DNA of 64,000 bases from Shewanella woodyi ATCC 51908 (GTDB taxonomy: Bacteria > Pseudomonadota > Gammaproteobacteria > Enterobacterales > Shewanellaceae), in contig NC_010506.1 in the NCBI RefSeq assembly GCF_000019525.1, forward strand, positions 496,001 to 560,000, read 5' to 3'. The position numbers and the translations under genes were made by a program. The notes under the pieces are model-generated. The model did no database searches. It worked only from the letters and a program-made list of their open reading frames with translations, and was not told where the DNA came from. Below are positions 45,388 through 55,849 of this stretch, one piece after another. Position 1 is the stretch's first letter. Each line of letters starts with the position of its first letter.

Positions 45388-46869
45388 ATGGCTAACTATT
45401 TTAACTCTCTGAATTTGCGTCAACAACTGGAACAACTGGCTCAGTGCCGCTTTATGGATCGCAGTGAATTTAGTGAAGGTTGTGACTTCATTAAGGGTTG
45501 GAACATTGTCATCTTAGGTTGTGGTGCACAGGGCTTGAATCAAGGTCTTAATATGCGAGATTCGGGTCTGAATATCGCCTATGCACTGCGCGCTGAAGCG
45601 ATTGAAGAGAAGCGTGCTTCATACCAAAAAGCCACTGGTAATGGTTTCCGTGTTGGTACTATTGAAGAGTTGATCCCTGAAGCCGATCTTGTTCTTAACT
45701 TAACACCCGATAAGCAACACACAGATGCCGTCACCCGCGTTATGCCGTTGATGAAACAAGGCTCGACACTTTCATACTCTCACGGTTTCAATATCGTAGA
45801 GGAGGGGATGCAAGTTCGTGAAGATATTACAGTCATTATGGTTGCACCTAAGTGTCCTGGTACTGAGGTTCGTGAAGAGTATAAGCGTGGATTTGGTGTA
45901 CCAACCTTGATTGCCGTTCACCCTGAAAATGATCCTAAAGGGCAAGGTTTCGATATCGCTAAGGCCTATGCAAGCGCCACTGGTGGTGACCGTGCAGGTG
46001 TGCTTCATTCATCATTTATTGCTGAAGTGAAGTCAGACTTAATGGGTGAGCAAACCATTCTATGTGGCATGCTACAAACTGGTGCCATCCTTGGTTATGA
46101 GAAGATGGTTGCTGACGGTGTAGAGCCAGGTTATGCGGCTAAATTGATTCAACAAGGTTGGGAGACAACCACAGAAGCGCTAAAACATGGTGGTATCACC
46201 AACATGATGGATCGCCTCTCTAATCCAGCAAAAATCAAAGCGTTCGAGATGGCCGAAGAGCTTAAAGGTATCCTTGCTCCACTATTTGAAAAGCACATGG
46301 ATGACATCATAGGTGGTGAGTTCTCTAAAACCATGATGGCTGATTGGGCAAATGATGATGCTAACTTGCTTAAGTGGCGTAAAGAGACAGGTGAAACTGC
46401 CTTTGAGAATGCACCTCAAAGTGATGAAAGTATCGATGAGCAGACCTATTTTGATAAAGGCATCTTCCTTGTCGCTATGATTAAAGCCGGTGTTGAGCTT
46501 GCGTTCGATACTATGGTGTCTGCGGGCATTATCGAAGAGTCGGCTTACTATGAGTCGCTACATGAAACCCCACTTATCGCTAACACGATTGCACGTAAGC
46601 GCCTTTATGAGATGAATGTTGTTATCTCTGACACGGCTGAATATGGCTGTTATCTGTTTAACCATGCTGCCGTGCCTATGCTGCGTGAGTATGTGCAAAA
46701 CATGTCTCCTGAGTTCCTTGGACGCGGATTAAGTGACGGCAGTAATGGCGTCGATAATCAGCGTTTGATTGAGGTTAACGCAGCGATTCGTGGAACTGGC
46801 GTTGAGAAAATAGGTGCAGAACTTCGCGGTTACATGACAGCGATGCAGCGCATCGTCGAAGAGAAGTAG
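45388..46869 (+). CDS. ilvC: Ketol-acid reductoisomerase, class II (long form)
   Basis: 493 residues from the ATG at 45388; the GTG at 45376 lies within the AAAGGTGG ribosome-binding region. The Rossmann NADPH site [21 protein letters not shown] is near residue 38. The two knotted C-terminal domains of the long enterobacterial form include [11 protein letters not shown] and [16 protein letters not shown]. It converts acetolactate or acetohydroxybutyrate to the dihydroxy acids. Transcribed separately from the downstream ilvGMEDA operon and activated by IlvY. Confidence 0.97.
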   Translation: MANYFNSLNLRQQLEQLAQCRFMDRSEFSEGCDFIKGWNIVILGCGAQGLNQGLNMRDSGLNIAYALRAEAIEEKRASYQKATGNGFRVGTIEELIPEADLVLNLTPDKQHTDAVTRVMPLMKQGSTLSYSHGFNIVEEGMQVREDITVIMVAPKCPGTEVREEYKRGFGVPTLIAVHPENDPKGQGFDIAKAYASATGGDRAGVLHSSFIAEVKSDLMGEQTILCGMLQTGAILGYEKMVADGVEPGYAAKLIQQGWETTTEALKHGGITNMMDRLSNPAKIKAFEMAEELKGILAPLFEKHMDDIIGGEFSKTMMADWANDDANLLKWRKETGETAFENAPQSDESIDEQTYFDKGIFLVAMIKAGVELAFDTMVSAGIIEESAYYESLHETPLIANTIARKRLYEMNVVISDTAEYGCYLFNHAAVPMLREYVQNMSPEFLGRGLSDGSNGVDNQRLIEVNAAIRGTGVEKIGAELRGYMTAMQRIVEEK

Positions 46870-46887
46870 TTCATTTTCAAAAAGTTA

Positions 46888-46914
46888 TAGGCCCAATATT
46901 TAATTGGGCCTGAT
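46888..46914 (+). terminator. Hairpin after ilvC
   Basis: The inverted repeat AGGCCCAAT/ATTGGGCCT lies 20 bases after the ilvC stop. The T tract is weak, so termination may be partial. Confidence 0.6.
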
Positions 46915-47148
46915 AATAAAAATACACAAAGATAAATAAAGTTAGTCATTGAAGTAAAAGATAATTTCATAAAGAGGTTAAGGTATTACTTTTGGTGAAA
47001 ATGCTAAAAATTGTTATCCATCTGGGCATTTATTCACTCAGGGTAAAAAGGTTTTTGTTGTGTTTTTTATTGGCTTTGTGTTATTGATTAATAACTCTTC
47101 GTTAGAAGATATCGAATTTAAGCAAACTAATTAGGAAACTGCTCAACT

Positions 47149-47244
47149 ATGTTTAACCAAGCCGCCCTACTCATTATTGAGATTATTACCGTCGTGATTA
47201 TTAAATCACAGCGGGGGCAAGGCATGGCATATCGACAAACCTAA
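47149..47244 (+). CDS. ilvL: ilvGMEDA operon leader peptide
   Basis: A 31-codon frame too short for ordinary gene finding, with AGGA about 13 bases upstream. Codons for branched-chain residues are packed together: ALLIIEIITVVII contains six Ile, two Leu and two Val within thirteen positions. It ends 22 bases before a GC-rich intrinsic terminator and 132 bases before ilvG. This is the classic layout for transcription attenuation: ribosome stalling at Ile/Val/Leu codons when charged tRNAs are scarce prevents terminator folding. Confidence 0.93.
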   Translation: MFNQAALLIIEIITVVIIKSQRGQGMAYRQT

Positions 47245-47264
47245 TTTAGGAAAAGATTGCAACC

Positions 47265-47298
47265 AACCCCCCGCTCCGAAAGGACCGGGGGGTTTTTC
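47265..47298 (+). terminator. Attenuator terminator of the ilv operon
   Basis: CCCCCCGCTCC, a GAAA loop and GGACCGGGGGG form a strong stem with one internal mismatch, followed by TTTTTCGTTTT. Together with the leader peptide it controls read-through into ilvG. Confidence 0.92.
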
Positions 47299-47376
47299 GT
47301 TTTAAGGCTTACAGAAAATAAAGCTTTACCCTACAAATATAGAACTTAGTGAGATGGGTTCAGAAAATAGTGAGAG

Positions 47377-49071
47377 ATGCAGATGGAACAAGGGCAGAAT
47401 AAACAGGGTCAGATGATGCGCGGTGCCGATGCCGTGATCAAAGTATTAACCGCTCATGGTGTGACCAATATCTTCGGTTACCCAGGCGGGGCAATTATGC
47501 CGATCTATGATGCACTCTATGGTGCCCCCGTTGAACATCTGCTCAGCCGCCATGAGCAAGGCGCCGCTTTTGCAGCTCTAGGCTATGCCAGAGCCAGTGG
47601 TAAAACGGGAGTTTGCTTTGCCACTTCAGGCCCTGGAGCCACCAATTTAGTTACCTCTCTAGCCGATGCACTACTCGATTCCGTCCCCGTTGTTGCTATC
47701 ACAGGCCAAGTCTCCACTGCGGTTATCGGCACCGACGCTTTTCAAGAGATCGATGTCTTAGGTATGTCACTGTCTTGTACTAAGCACAGCTTTATGGTCA
47801 CCGAGATGGACGAGCTAGTACCAACGCTTTACAAGGCGTTTGAGATAGCAGCTTCTGGTCGCCCAGGCCCTGTATTGGTCGATATCCCTAAAGATATCCA
47901 GATAGGTATGCTGGAATATAAGACACCGCTTCAAGACCGTGTTGAGGAGCCCGAGCTAGATACCGCTAAGCTAGATGATGCTGTCACCCTGCTGACTCAA
48001 GCTAAGAAGCCGATGCTCTATGTCGGTGGTGGTGTCGGCATGGCAAGTGCCGTAGAACCATTGCGAAAATTCATAAGAGTCACAGGTGTCCCCTCCGTTG
48101 CAACATTAAAGGGATTAGGCTCCATTGCCCATGACACTCCTGGCTATCTAGGGATGTTGGGAATGCACGGTTCAAAGGCGGCGAATATTGCTGTACAGGA
48201 GTGTGATCTCCTGATCGTGGTCGGTGCAAGGTTTGATGACCGAGTGACTGGACGCTTAGCTACCTTTGCAGAGCATGCCAAGGTGATCCATCTTGATATC
48301 GATGCTGCAGAGCTGGGAAAACTTCGATTACCTGAGGTGGCCATCGATGGCGATCTGCGCCAGATCCTGCCAGCTCTTGCCACTCCCCTTGATATAACAC
48401 CATGGCAAGAGGAGATCGCCAGTTTAAAAGTGGAACATCAATGGAACTACGACAGACCTGGTGAGCTTATCTTTGCCCCTGCCATGTTGAATCGTTTGGC
48501 AGATAAACTTCCCGATGACAGTGTTGTCTGTTGTGACGTGGGTCAGCACCAGATGTGGGTAGCGCAGCATATGTGGTTTCGCAAACCTGAAGATCATCTG
48601 TCGAGCGCTGGTTTAGGCACCATGGGTTTTGGTTTACCTGCGGCCATTGGCGCTAAAGTCTCTCGTCCCGATGCTACTGTTGTCGCTGTGTCTGGTGATG
48701 GTTCCTTTATGATGAATGTACAGGAGCTGACCACCATCAAGCGTCGCAAGCTGGCGGTTAAAATCTTGCTTATCGATAATCAAAAGCTTGGCATGGTGAA
48801 GCAGTGGCAGCAGCTGTTTTTTGAGGAGAGATACAGCGAGACCGATCTTTCCGATAATCCAGATTTTGTCACTATGGCATCGGCATTCGATATTCCCGGA
48901 CGAACCATCACCACAAGTGATGAAGTGGAAGCGGCACTGGAGCATTTAGTCAATTGCGATGGACCTTATCTGCTACATGTGCGGATTGATGACGCCCATA
49001 ACGTCTGGCCACTCGTACCGCCAGGGGCGTGTAACAGAGATATGATGGAAGAGATGGATAAGTCGACATAA
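47377..49071 (+). CDS. ilvG: Acetolactate synthase II large subunit
   Basis: 564 residues. The ThDP-enzyme family features are [15 protein letters not shown] with the catalytic Glu in [16 protein letters not shown], a central FAD-binding domain, and the ThDP/Mg motif [21 protein letters not shown]...DNQKLGMV. It forms acetolactate and acetohydroxybutyrate. The frame is intact, unlike the frameshifted ilvG of E. coli K-12. The start at ATG 47377 or 47383. First structural gene of ilvGMEDA. Confidence 0.95.
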   Translation: MQMEQGQNKQGQMMRGADAVIKVLTAHGVTNIFGYPGGAIMPIYDALYGAPVEHLLSRHEQGAAFAALGYARASGKTGVCFATSGPGATNLVTSLADALLDSVPVVAITGQVSTAVIGTDAFQEIDVLGMSLSCTKHSFMVTEMDELVPTLYKAFEIAASGRPGPVLVDIPKDIQIGMLEYKTPLQDRVEEPELDTAKLDDAVTLLTQAKKPMLYVGGGVGMASAVEPLRKFIRVTGVPSVATLKGLGSIAHDTPGYLGMLGMHGSKAANIAVQECDLLIVVGARFDDRVTGRLATFAEHAKVIHLDIDAAELGKLRLPEVAIDGDLRQILPALATPLDITPWQEEIASLKVEHQWNYDRPGELIFAPAMLNRLADKLPDDSVVCCDVGQHQMWVAQHMWFRKPEDHLSSAGLGTMGFGLPAAIGAKVSRPDATVVAVSGDGSFMMNVQELTTIKRRKLAVKILLIDNQKLGMVKQWQQLFFEERYSETDLSDNPDFVTMASAFDIPGRTITTSDEVEAALEHLVNCDGPYLLHVRIDDAHNVWPLVPPGACNRDMMEEMDKST

Positions 49072-49128
49072 TAAGTTGTTAGGCCGAGATATGACCCTAT
49101 TTAAGAGCTGCATGATGGAGATACAGAG

Positions 49129-49383
49129 ATGAAACATACCGTAAATTTAACCTTAGAACAGCGTCCAGAGGTGTTAGAGCGGGTGTTGAGAGTTGTCCGC
49201 CATCGTGGGTTTAAAGTCACCAAGATGAACATGAGTCTTGAGAGCGAAAAAGTCGCAGATTTAGATATGACAGTTGAGAGTGAGCGTGCCATTGAGCTGC
49301 TTACCAAGCAGTTGGATAAGCTTGTCGATGTACTTAGCTGCAATGCAAGCGAACATCGAGTGCCTGAAAGGCTCGTTAGTTAG
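49129..49383 (+). CDS. ilvM: Acetolactate synthase II regulatory subunit
   Basis: 84 residues forming one ACT domain: HTVNLTLEQRPEVLERVLRVVRHRGFKVTKMNM and LDMTVESERAIELLTKQLDKLVDV. It is the small subunit partner of IlvG, 57 bases downstream of it, and shorter than the two-domain IlvN/IlvH regulators. Confidence 0.94.
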   Translation: MKHTVNLTLEQRPEVLERVLRVVRHRGFKVTKMNMSLESEKVADLDMTVESERAIELLTKQLDKLVDVLSCNASEHRVPERLVS

Positions 49384-49474
49384 CTATTAAAAGCAAATAA
49401 GATCAAATTTAAATAGAAATTAAATAAAGAGTGTCATCCCCCTGCAGTAACAGATAAGAGATTGAGGAAAAGAT

Positions 49475-50398
49475 ATGACCGCGAAGAGAGCTGAGTATAT
49501 ATGGTTTAATGGTGAGATCATGCCTTGGGGAGATGCCAAGGTGCATGTGATGTCCCACGGTTTGCACTATGGTTCCTCTGTTTTCGAAGGGATCCGTGTC
49601 TACGATACTCATCTTGGCCCAGCGGGTTTTCGTCTAACGCCTCACGTTGAGCGCTTATATGACTCAGCCAAAATCTATCGCATGCCTATTCCTTACAGTT
49701 TCGATGAACTGATGCAGTCATGCACAGACATCGTAAAGAAGAACGATTTAAAAAGTGCTTATATCCGCCCGCTGGCGTTTTATGGTGATGTGGGAATGGG
49801 GATCACGCCGCCAAAAGATGCTGTGTGCGATGTGATGGTGGCTGCTTTCCCATGGGGAGCCTACTTAGGGGAGGACAGCATGGAAGCGGGCGTCGATGTT
49901 GCCGTTACTTCGTGGAACCGTTTAGCGCCCAATACCATTCCAACTGGCGCTAAAGCGGGTGGTAACTACCTCTCCTCAATTCAGATCTCCACCGAAGCTA
50001 AGCGTAATGGTTTCGATGAGGGGATCGCACTCGATGTTAATGGTCTCGTCAGTGAAGGCGCTGGTGCGAACTTATTTGTTGTAAAGAAAGGGAAAATTTA
50101 CACACCACCTGCCACAGCTGCTATTTTAATGGGCCTGACTCGAGACTCAATTATGGTGCTTGCCCGTGACTTAGGTTATGAAGTGGTGGAAGAGGCGATG
50201 TCCCGTGAGTTTCTCTATCTTGCTGATGAGATATTTATGACAGGCACCGCCGCTGAAATCGTCCCTGTGCGCAGTGTCGATCGCATCGAAGTCGGTGAAG
50301 GTAAGCGAGGCGCCATTACCAAGCAGATCCAGCAGAGCTTCTTCGGCCTATTTGATGGCTCTACCGAAGATAAATGGGGCTGGTTGGAAGTACTATAA
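49475..50398 (+). CDS. ilvE: Branched-chain amino acid aminotransferase
   Basis: 307 residues, the proteobacterial class IV form: EYIWFNGEIMPWGDAKVHVMSHGLHYGSSVFEGIR, then the cofactor lysine in PTGAKAGGNYLSS and the substrate loop MTGTAAEIVPVRSVD. It catalyses the last step of Ile, Val and Leu synthesis. It lies in the operon between ilvM and ilvD, but is separated from ilvD by a repeat-filled gap of nearly 550 bases. The long-type enzyme at 5352 is a second, non-orthologous aminotransferase. Confidence 0.96.
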   Translation: MTAKRAEYIWFNGEIMPWGDAKVHVMSHGLHYGSSVFEGIRVYDTHLGPAGFRLTPHVERLYDSAKIYRMPIPYSFDELMQSCTDIVKKNDLKSAYIRPLAFYGDVGMGITPPKDAVCDVMVAAFPWGAYLGEDSMEAGVDVAVTSWNRLAPNTIPTGAKAGGNYLSSIQISTEAKRNGFDEGIALDVNGLVSEGAGANLFVVKKGKIYTPPATAAILMGLTRDSIMVLARDLGYEVVEEAMSREFLYLADEIFMTGTAAEIVPVRSVDRIEVGEGKRGAITKQIQQSFFGLFDGSTEDKWGWLEVL

Positions 50399-50515
50399 AA
50401 GCAGGCCCTAGGTTTTAACATATAGGACCTAAGAATAAAACAAAGACGAACGCTTCGCTGACGGATAGCGGAACGTTCGCAGGCTCACTGACGGAATGCC
50501 GGGAAATTTTTGTTT

Positions 50516-50586
50516 TGTAGGTCGGGCTTTAGCCCGTCAATCAAGGGGTTGTTATAAGGTTTGTCGGCATAAATACCGACCTACAT
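50516..50586. repeat. Inverted REP pair (BIME-like) in the ilvE-ilvD gap
   Basis: GTAGGTCGGGCTTTAGCCCG (from 50518) and the inverted relative GTCGGCATAAATACCGACCTAC (50563-50584) face each other. The GTAGGTCGG head plus hairpin is typical of REP elements spread by RAYT transposases. A looser inverted repeat (CGAACG...CGTTCG, about 50448-50480) precedes it. Confidence 0.75.
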
Positions 50587-50679
50587 ACGCCAGAAAAATT
50601 AAGACGAAACATAGAAGCTGAGATCGATATCTTACGCACATAGAATTAAAATTGAAGGTCACAGCTAGGTAGTTTGATG

Positions 50680-50777
50680 CTAGAACCTAGAACCTAGAAC
50701 CTAGAACCTAGAACCTAGAACCTAGAACCTAGAACCTAGAACCTAGAACCTAGAACCTAGAACCTAGAACCTAGAAC
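50680..50777. repeat. Perfect 7-bp tandem repeat, 14 copies
   Basis: CTAGAAC is repeated exactly fourteen times (98 bases) and is followed by degenerate copies to about 50819 and further CCTAG words near 50895-50915. It lies between ilvE and ilvD within the operon. The copy number probably varies between strains. Confidence 0.95.
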
Positions 50778-50945
50778 CAACTAGTAACCTAGCCTAGAAC
50801 CAGCTAGAACCTAGCCTAAACAAAGAATAAGCAAACCTGAGAGTCATGACTCTTGGGCTTAAAAATTAAATTGAAGGTTAAATCGTGTGCTCTTCCTAGG
50901 ATCTAGGACCTAGCATCTCGAGCCTTATTAGAAAGGACAATCGCA

Positions 50946-52796
50946 ATGCCAAAACTACGTTCAGCTACCAGTACCCAAGGTCGTAACATGGCTGGAGCCC
51001 GCGCTTTATGGCGTGCAACTGGAGTTAAAGACAGTGATTTCGGTAAGCCGATTATTGCGATTTCAAACTCTTTCACTCAATTTGTGCCGGGCCATGTTCA
51101 CCTAAAAGATATGGGCTCATTGGTGGCTGGCGCCATCGAAGAAGCGGGCGGTATCGCAAAAGAGTTCAACACCATAGCTGTCGATGATGGTATCGCCATG
51201 GGCCACGGCGGCATGCTCTATAGCTTGCCCTCTCGTGAGCTGATTGCTGACAGTGTTGAGTATATGGTCAATGCCCACTGCGCCGATGCATTAGTTTGTA
51301 TCTCTAACTGCGACAAGATAACCCCCGGCATGATGATGGCCGCGCTGCGCCTCAACATTCCAGTAATTTTTGTCTCTGGTGGTCCGATGGAAGCGGGTAA
51401 AACGAAGCTATCAGGGGATATCATCAAGCTAGATTTAGTTGATGCCATGGTGGCAGGGGCTGATGAACGCGTATCCGATGAGGATAGCGAGAAGATCGAG
51501 CGCAGTGCTTGTCCTACCTGTGGTTCATGTTCTGGCATGTTTACCGCTAACTCAATGAACTGTTTAACTGAAGCCTTAGGTCTGTCACTGCCGGGCAATG
51601 GCTCAATGCTTGCGACCCACGCCGATCGCCGTGAACTATTTTTAGAAGCGGGCCGCCGCATTATGGATCTGGCAACCCGTTACTATAAGCATGATGATGA
51701 GTCGGCACTGCCTCGCAATATCGCTAACTTTAATGCCTTTGAAAATGCCATGACCTTAGATATCGCCATGGGTGGATCGAGCAATACCGTATTGCACCTA
51801 CTTGCTGGTGCTCAAGAAGCTAAAGTCGATTTCACCATGGATGATATAGACAGACTCTCTCGCAAGGTGCCTCACCTATGTAAAGTGGCTCCATCGACGC
51901 CTAAGTACCATATGGAAGACGTCCATCGCGCCGGAGGTGTGATGGGGATTTTAGGTGAGTTAGACAGAGCAGGGTTAATTCACAATGACGCGTACCACGT
52001 TGCAGGCAAGAACCTTAAAGAAGTGTTAGCTAAGTGGGATATCGCCCAGAGTCAAGATGAAGCCGTGCGTAAATTCTTCTCCGCAGGCCCTGCCGGTATT
52101 CCTACCACTAAAGCCTTTAGTCAAGATTGCCGCTGGGACAGTGTCGATGATGACCGTGAAGGCGGCTGTATTCGTAAGCGTGAGTTCGCCTTTAGCCAAG
52201 AGGGTGGCCTTGCGGTGCTTTCCGGTAATATCGCCCTCGATGGCTGTATCGTTAAGACCGCTGGTGTCGAGGAGGAGAACCACACCTTTATCGGTTCGGC
52301 GCGTGTGTATGAGAGTCAAGATGATGCGGTTGCTGGGATCCTCGGTGGTGAAGTTGTCGCTGGTGATGTAGTGGTTATCCGCTACGAAGGGCCAAAAGGC
52401 GGTCCAGGAATGCAGGAGATGTTATATCCCACCAGCTACCTTAAGTCTCGCGGTTTAGGTAAAGCTTGTGCCCTTATCACTGATGGTCGTTTCTCTGGTG
52501 GTACCTCAGGACTCTCTATCGGCCATGTGTCGCCAGAAGCGGCAGCGGGTGGCACCATAGGTCTTGTTGAGACAGGCGATAGAATTGAGATAGATATTCC
52601 AGCACGTTCAATCAAGTTAGCCATTAGTGATGTTGAGCTGGCTGCGCGCCGCAGTGCCATGGAGTCTCGTGGTAAGCAAGCGTGGAAGCCAGTTGATCGC
52701 ATCAGAGAGGTCTCATTGGCCCTTAAAGCGTATGCGCTACTGGCAACCAGCGCCGACAAAGGCGCGGTTCGAGATGTCAGTAAGCTGGAGGATTGA
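50946..52796 (+). CDS. ilvD: Dihydroxy-acid dehydratase
   Basis: 616 residues. Iron-sulfur cluster cysteines lie in [12 protein letters not shown] and [21 protein letters not shown]; other family blocks are [22 protein letters not shown] and [20 protein letters not shown]. It dehydrates the dihydroxy acids to 2-oxo acids in Ile and Val synthesis. It ends one base before ilvA. Confidence 0.97.
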   Translation: MPKLRSATSTQGRNMAGARALWRATGVKDSDFGKPIIAISNSFTQFVPGHVHLKDMGSLVAGAIEEAGGIAKEFNTIAVDDGIAMGHGGMLYSLPSRELIADSVEYMVNAHCADALVCISNCDKITPGMMMAALRLNIPVIFVSGGPMEAGKTKLSGDIIKLDLVDAMVAGADERVSDEDSEKIERSACPTCGSCSGMFTANSMNCLTEALGLSLPGNGSMLATHADRRELFLEAGRRIMDLATRYYKHDDESALPRNIANFNAFENAMTLDIAMGGSSNTVLHLLAGAQEAKVDFTMDDIDRLSRKVPHLCKVAPSTPKYHMEDVHRAGGVMGILGELDRAGLIHNDAYHVAGKNLKEVLAKWDIAQSQDEAVRKFFSAGPAGIPTTKAFSQDCRWDSVDDDREGGCIRKREFAFSQEGGLAVLSGNIALDGCIVKTAGVEEENHTFIGSARVYESQDDAVAGILGGEVVAGDVVVIRYEGPKGGPGMQEMLYPTSYLKSRGLGKACALITDGRFSGGTSGLSIGHVSPEAAAGGTIGLVETGDRIEIDIPARSIKLAISDVELAARRSAMESRGKQAWKPVDRIREVSLALKAYALLATSADKGAVRDVSKLED

Positions 52797-52797
52797 T

Positions 52798-54348
52798 ATG
52801 TTGGCATTAGCCTCAAAATCTAAACTGGATTTAGCCCACTATTATCTGCAGAAGACCTTGCTCTCTTCAGTGTATGACGTTGCCAAAGTGACGCCGCTGT
52901 CGAGCCTGAATAAGCTCTCGGCGCGTCTAGGCTGTCAGGTATTTCTTAAGCGTGAAGATATGCAACCTGTGCACTCATTTAAGCTGCGCGGCGCTTATAA
53001 CAAGATGTCAGAGCTGACAGCACAGGAGTGCGAGTGCGGTGTGGTCTGCGCCTCGGCAGGGAACCATGCTCAAGGGGTCGCCATGTCGGCGGCCGCTCGT
53101 GGCATTAGCGCTGTGATTGTGATGCCGGAAACGACTCCAGATATCAAGGTTGATGCGGTGCGCCGTCTTGGCGGTGAAGTGGTGCTGCATGGGCAAGCGT
53201 TTGATCAAGCTAATGCCTATGCACAGAACTTGGCTAAAACAGAGGGGCGCGTATATGTGGCGCCCTTTGATGATGAGGCGGTCATCGCAGGACAAGGCAC
53301 GGTTGCGCAAGAGATGCTGCAACAGCAGCGCGACCTTGAAGTGGTGTTTGTACCTGTTGGTGGCGGTGGCTTGATTGCGGGTATTGCCGCTTATTATAAA
53401 GCGGTGATGCCTCAGGTGAAGATTATCGGTGTTGAGCCGGAAGATTCAGCCTGCTTAAAAGCCGCCCTTGAGGCTGATGAGCGAGTGGTACTGGCGCAAG
53501 TGGGTCTGTTTGCTGACGGTGTGGCAGTAAAGCAGATAGGTGCTGAGCCCTTTAGGTTAGCCCGTGAGTATGTCGACAGTGTCGTGACGGTCACCTCTGA
53601 TGAGATCTGTGCATCGGTGAAAGATATTTTTGAGGATACTCGCGCTATTGCTGAACCTGCGGGTGCTCTTGCGTTAGCAGGTCTGAAAAAATATATGGGC
53701 AGTGAAGGTAGAGGTGAGAAGGTGGCGGCGATTTTAAGTGGCGCCAACGTTAACTTCCATAGCCTACGTTATGTGTCTGAGCGCTGCGAATTGGGCGAGA
53801 AGAAGGAGGCGATTCTAGCGGTTAAAGTTCCTGAGCGTCCTGGTATCTTTCTGCGTTTTTGCGAGTTACTCGAAAAGCGGGTTATGACAGAGTTTAACTA
53901 CCGTTTTAGTAGCCGAGACAAAGCGGTGGTATTTGCTGGGATCCGCCTTTCTCAAGGCCAAGAGGAGCTCGATGAGATCGTCGCTCGACTTGAGAGTGAT
54001 GGCTTTGAGGTACAAGACCTCTCCCATGATGAAACAGCCAAACTGCATGTGCGCTACATGGTGGGCGGACACCCACCAGAAGCGTTAGAGGAGCGTCTGT
54101 TTAGCTTCGAGTTTCCTGAGCACCCCGGCGCCCTGTTTAAGTTTTTGACTACCCTGCAAAGCAAGTGGAATATTAGTCTGTTCCACTATCGAAATCATGG
54201 CGCAGCCTATGGCCGAGTGCTCGCGGGCTTTGAAGTACCAGAGTCTGACAGTTTAGCGTTCCAACAGTTTCTAACTGAGCTCGGGTTTGTTTATCAGGAG
54301 GAGACCCAGAGTCCCGCCTATAAACTCTTCCTCGATAACAGGGATTAG
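52798..54348 (+). CDS. ilvA: Threonine ammonia-lyase, biosynthetic
   Basis: 516 residues from the ATG at 52798, one base after the ilvD stop. The PLP lysine is in HSFKLRGAYNKM, the phosphate loop is VPVGGGGLIAGIA, and SAGNHAQGVAMSA is conserved. Two C-terminal ACT-like regulatory domains (AVKVPERPGIFLRFCELL and FEFPEHPGALFKFLTTL) give isoleucine feedback control. It makes 2-oxobutyrate for isoleucine. A longer in-frame extension back to 52627 overlaps ilvD and is not used. Last gene of ilvGMEDA. Confidence 0.97.
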   Translation: MLALASKSKLDLAHYYLQKTLLSSVYDVAKVTPLSSLNKLSARLGCQVFLKREDMQPVHSFKLRGAYNKMSELTAQECECGVVCASAGNHAQGVAMSAAARGISAVIVMPETTPDIKVDAVRRLGGEVVLHGQAFDQANAYAQNLAKTEGRVYVAPFDDEAVIAGQGTVAQEMLQQQRDLEVVFVPVGGGGLIAGIAAYYKAVMPQVKIIGVEPEDSACLKAALEADERVVLAQVGLFADGVAVKQIGAEPFRLAREYVDSVVTVTSDEICASVKDIFEDTRAIAEPAGALALAGLKKYMGSEGRGEKVAAILSGANVNFHSLRYVSERCELGEKKEAILAVKVPERPGIFLRFCELLEKRVMTEFNYRFSSRDKAVVFAGIRLSQGQEELDEIVARLESDGFEVQDLSHDETAKLHVRYMVGGHPPEALEERLFSFEFPEHPGALFKFLTTLQSKWNISLFHYRNHGAAYGRVLAGFEVPESDSLAFQQFLTELGFVYQEETQSPAYKLFLDNRD

Positions 54349-54361
54349 AAAAGTTAGTAGT

Positions 54362-54387
54362 AAGGGACGCAATCGCGTCCTTTTTTA
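54362..54387 (+). terminator. Terminator of the ilv operon
   Basis: GGGACGC/GCGTCC around AATC is followed by TTTTTT, 14 bases after ilvA. Confidence 0.9.
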
Positions 54388-54631
54388 TGTTATCTTAAAT
54401 TTCAAACGCTAGTTTGAAAAATCGACCGTCGAAGGCTTAGTTAGTCTTAAGTCCAGTTGTGGTCAATATTGAGAATTAATAAGATGCCTAAAGGCACTGC
54501 GATAAAAACCATAATGAGTCGCTAGCAGTAGCAATTTAATACGTAGGGAATGGTATCGAGTCTTTAGTCTCGTTTACTTATCAGATAGTTAACCCTTTTT
54601 CTGTAAGAGAAGGCTTTATTGAGGAAGTAAG

Positions 54632-55774
54632 ATGTTAGTAGCACCGAAAATCGACGCATTTAATCCCCCACGTAGAACCTTGATGGGCCCTGGTCCTTCA
54701 GATGTGTATCCAGAGGTGCTTGCTGCCCAAGCGCGGCCTACCATAGGTCATCTGGATCCACTGTTTGTTGCAATGATGGATGAGCTTAAATCCCTAATTC
54801 AATATGCCTTTCAGACTAAAAATGAGATGACCTTAGCCGTCTCTGCCCCAGGCTCTGCGGGCATGGAAACTTGCTTTGTTAACTTAGTTGAAGCGGGCGA
54901 AAAAGTGATTGTCTGCCGTAATGGTGTATTTGGCGAGCGTATGCGTCAGAACGTTGAGCGCGTCGGTGCGACAGCTGTGATGGTCGATAATGAGTGGGGC
55001 GAGCCTGTATCGGTAAGCGATGTTGAAGCTACACTCAAGGCTAATCCAGATGCCAAGTTCCTCGCCTTTGTCCATGCAGAGACCTCAACGGGAGCGCTTT
55101 CAGATGCAAAGAGTTTATGTGCACTTGCCAAACAACATGGTTGTTTGTCGATTGTTGATGCAGTGACATCAGTCGGCGGCGTCGAGTTGCGAGTCGATGA
55201 ATGGGGAATTGATGCCATCTACGCGGGTAGTCAGAAATGTCTTTCCTGTGTACCTGGCTTATCGCCCGTATCGTTTTCACCTGCTGCGGTTGAGAAGATT
55301 AAAGCACGTAAAACTCCAGTTCAGAGTTGGTTTCTGGACCAAACCTTAGTGATGGGATATTGGAGCGGCAATGCGGCAGCTGGTGGTAAGCGTAGCTACC
55401 ATCATACGGCTCCTGTAAACGCACTTTACGCACTCCATGAATCTCTGCGTCTACTGGCCAATGAAGGGTTAGAGTCGGCATGGCAGCGCCACGCCGATAT
55501 GCATCAAGTACTGCGCCAAGGTCTAGAGGGGCTAGGGCTCAAGTTTGTGGTTGATGAGACTTCACGCCTGCCACAGCTTAATGCGGTATATATTCCTGAA
55601 GGCGTCGATGACGCCGCAGTACGTAATCAACTGCTGCAAAACTATAACCTTGAGATAGGCGCAGGCCTCGGTGCCCTTGCTGGCAAAGCTTGGCGTATCG
55701 GCCTGATGGGCTTCGGTGCCCGCCGCGAAAATGTCGCATTGTGCCTTAAAGCATTGGAAGATGTGTTGAAGTAA
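54632..55774 (+). CDS. Class V aminotransferase (alanine-glyoxylate type)
   Basis: 380 residues. [32 protein letters not shown] and the cofactor lysine in [21 protein letters not shown] identify the serine/alanine-glyoxylate aminotransferase group. PLP-binding [14 protein letters not shown] and [20 protein letters not shown] are intact. It is cytosolic and moves the amino group of Ala or Ser to glyoxylate. AGGAAG precedes the ATG. It has its own terminator and is not part of the ilv operon. Confidence 0.92.
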   Translation: MLVAPKIDAFNPPRRTLMGPGPSDVYPEVLAAQARPTIGHLDPLFVAMMDELKSLIQYAFQTKNEMTLAVSAPGSAGMETCFVNLVEAGEKVIVCRNGVFGERMRQNVERVGATAVMVDNEWGEPVSVSDVEATLKANPDAKFLAFVHAETSTGALSDAKSLCALAKQHGCLSIVDAVTSVGGVELRVDEWGIDAIYAGSQKCLSCVPGLSPVSFSPAAVEKIKARKTPVQSWFLDQTLVMGYWSGNAAAGGKRSYHHTAPVNALYALHESLRLLANEGLESAWQRHADMHQVLRQGLEGLGLKFVVDETSRLPQLNAVYIPEGVDDAAVRNQLLQNYNLEIGAGLGALAGKAWRIGLMGFGARRENVALCLKALEDVLK

Positions 55775-55803
55775 CACTTATCTTGTCCAAGTAAGCGACA
55801 CTT

Positions 55804-55838
55804 CAAATGCCAGTAAGTTAAACTTACTGGCATTTTTT
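55804..55838 (+). terminator. Terminator after the class V aminotransferase
   Basis: AATGCCAGTAAG/CTTACTGGCATT is a perfect 12-bp stem with a TTAAA loop and a T run. Confidence 0.92.
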
Positions 55839-55849
55839 ATCTGTTTAGC

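Noticed and set aside
50680..50777. CRISPR array
   Set aside because: The repeats are 7 bases and contiguous with no spacers, and no cas genes are nearby.
52627..52797. Longer ilvA start upstream of 52798
   Set aside because: The extension lies wholly inside ilvD in another frame; the ATG one base after the ilvD stop matches the family N terminus.
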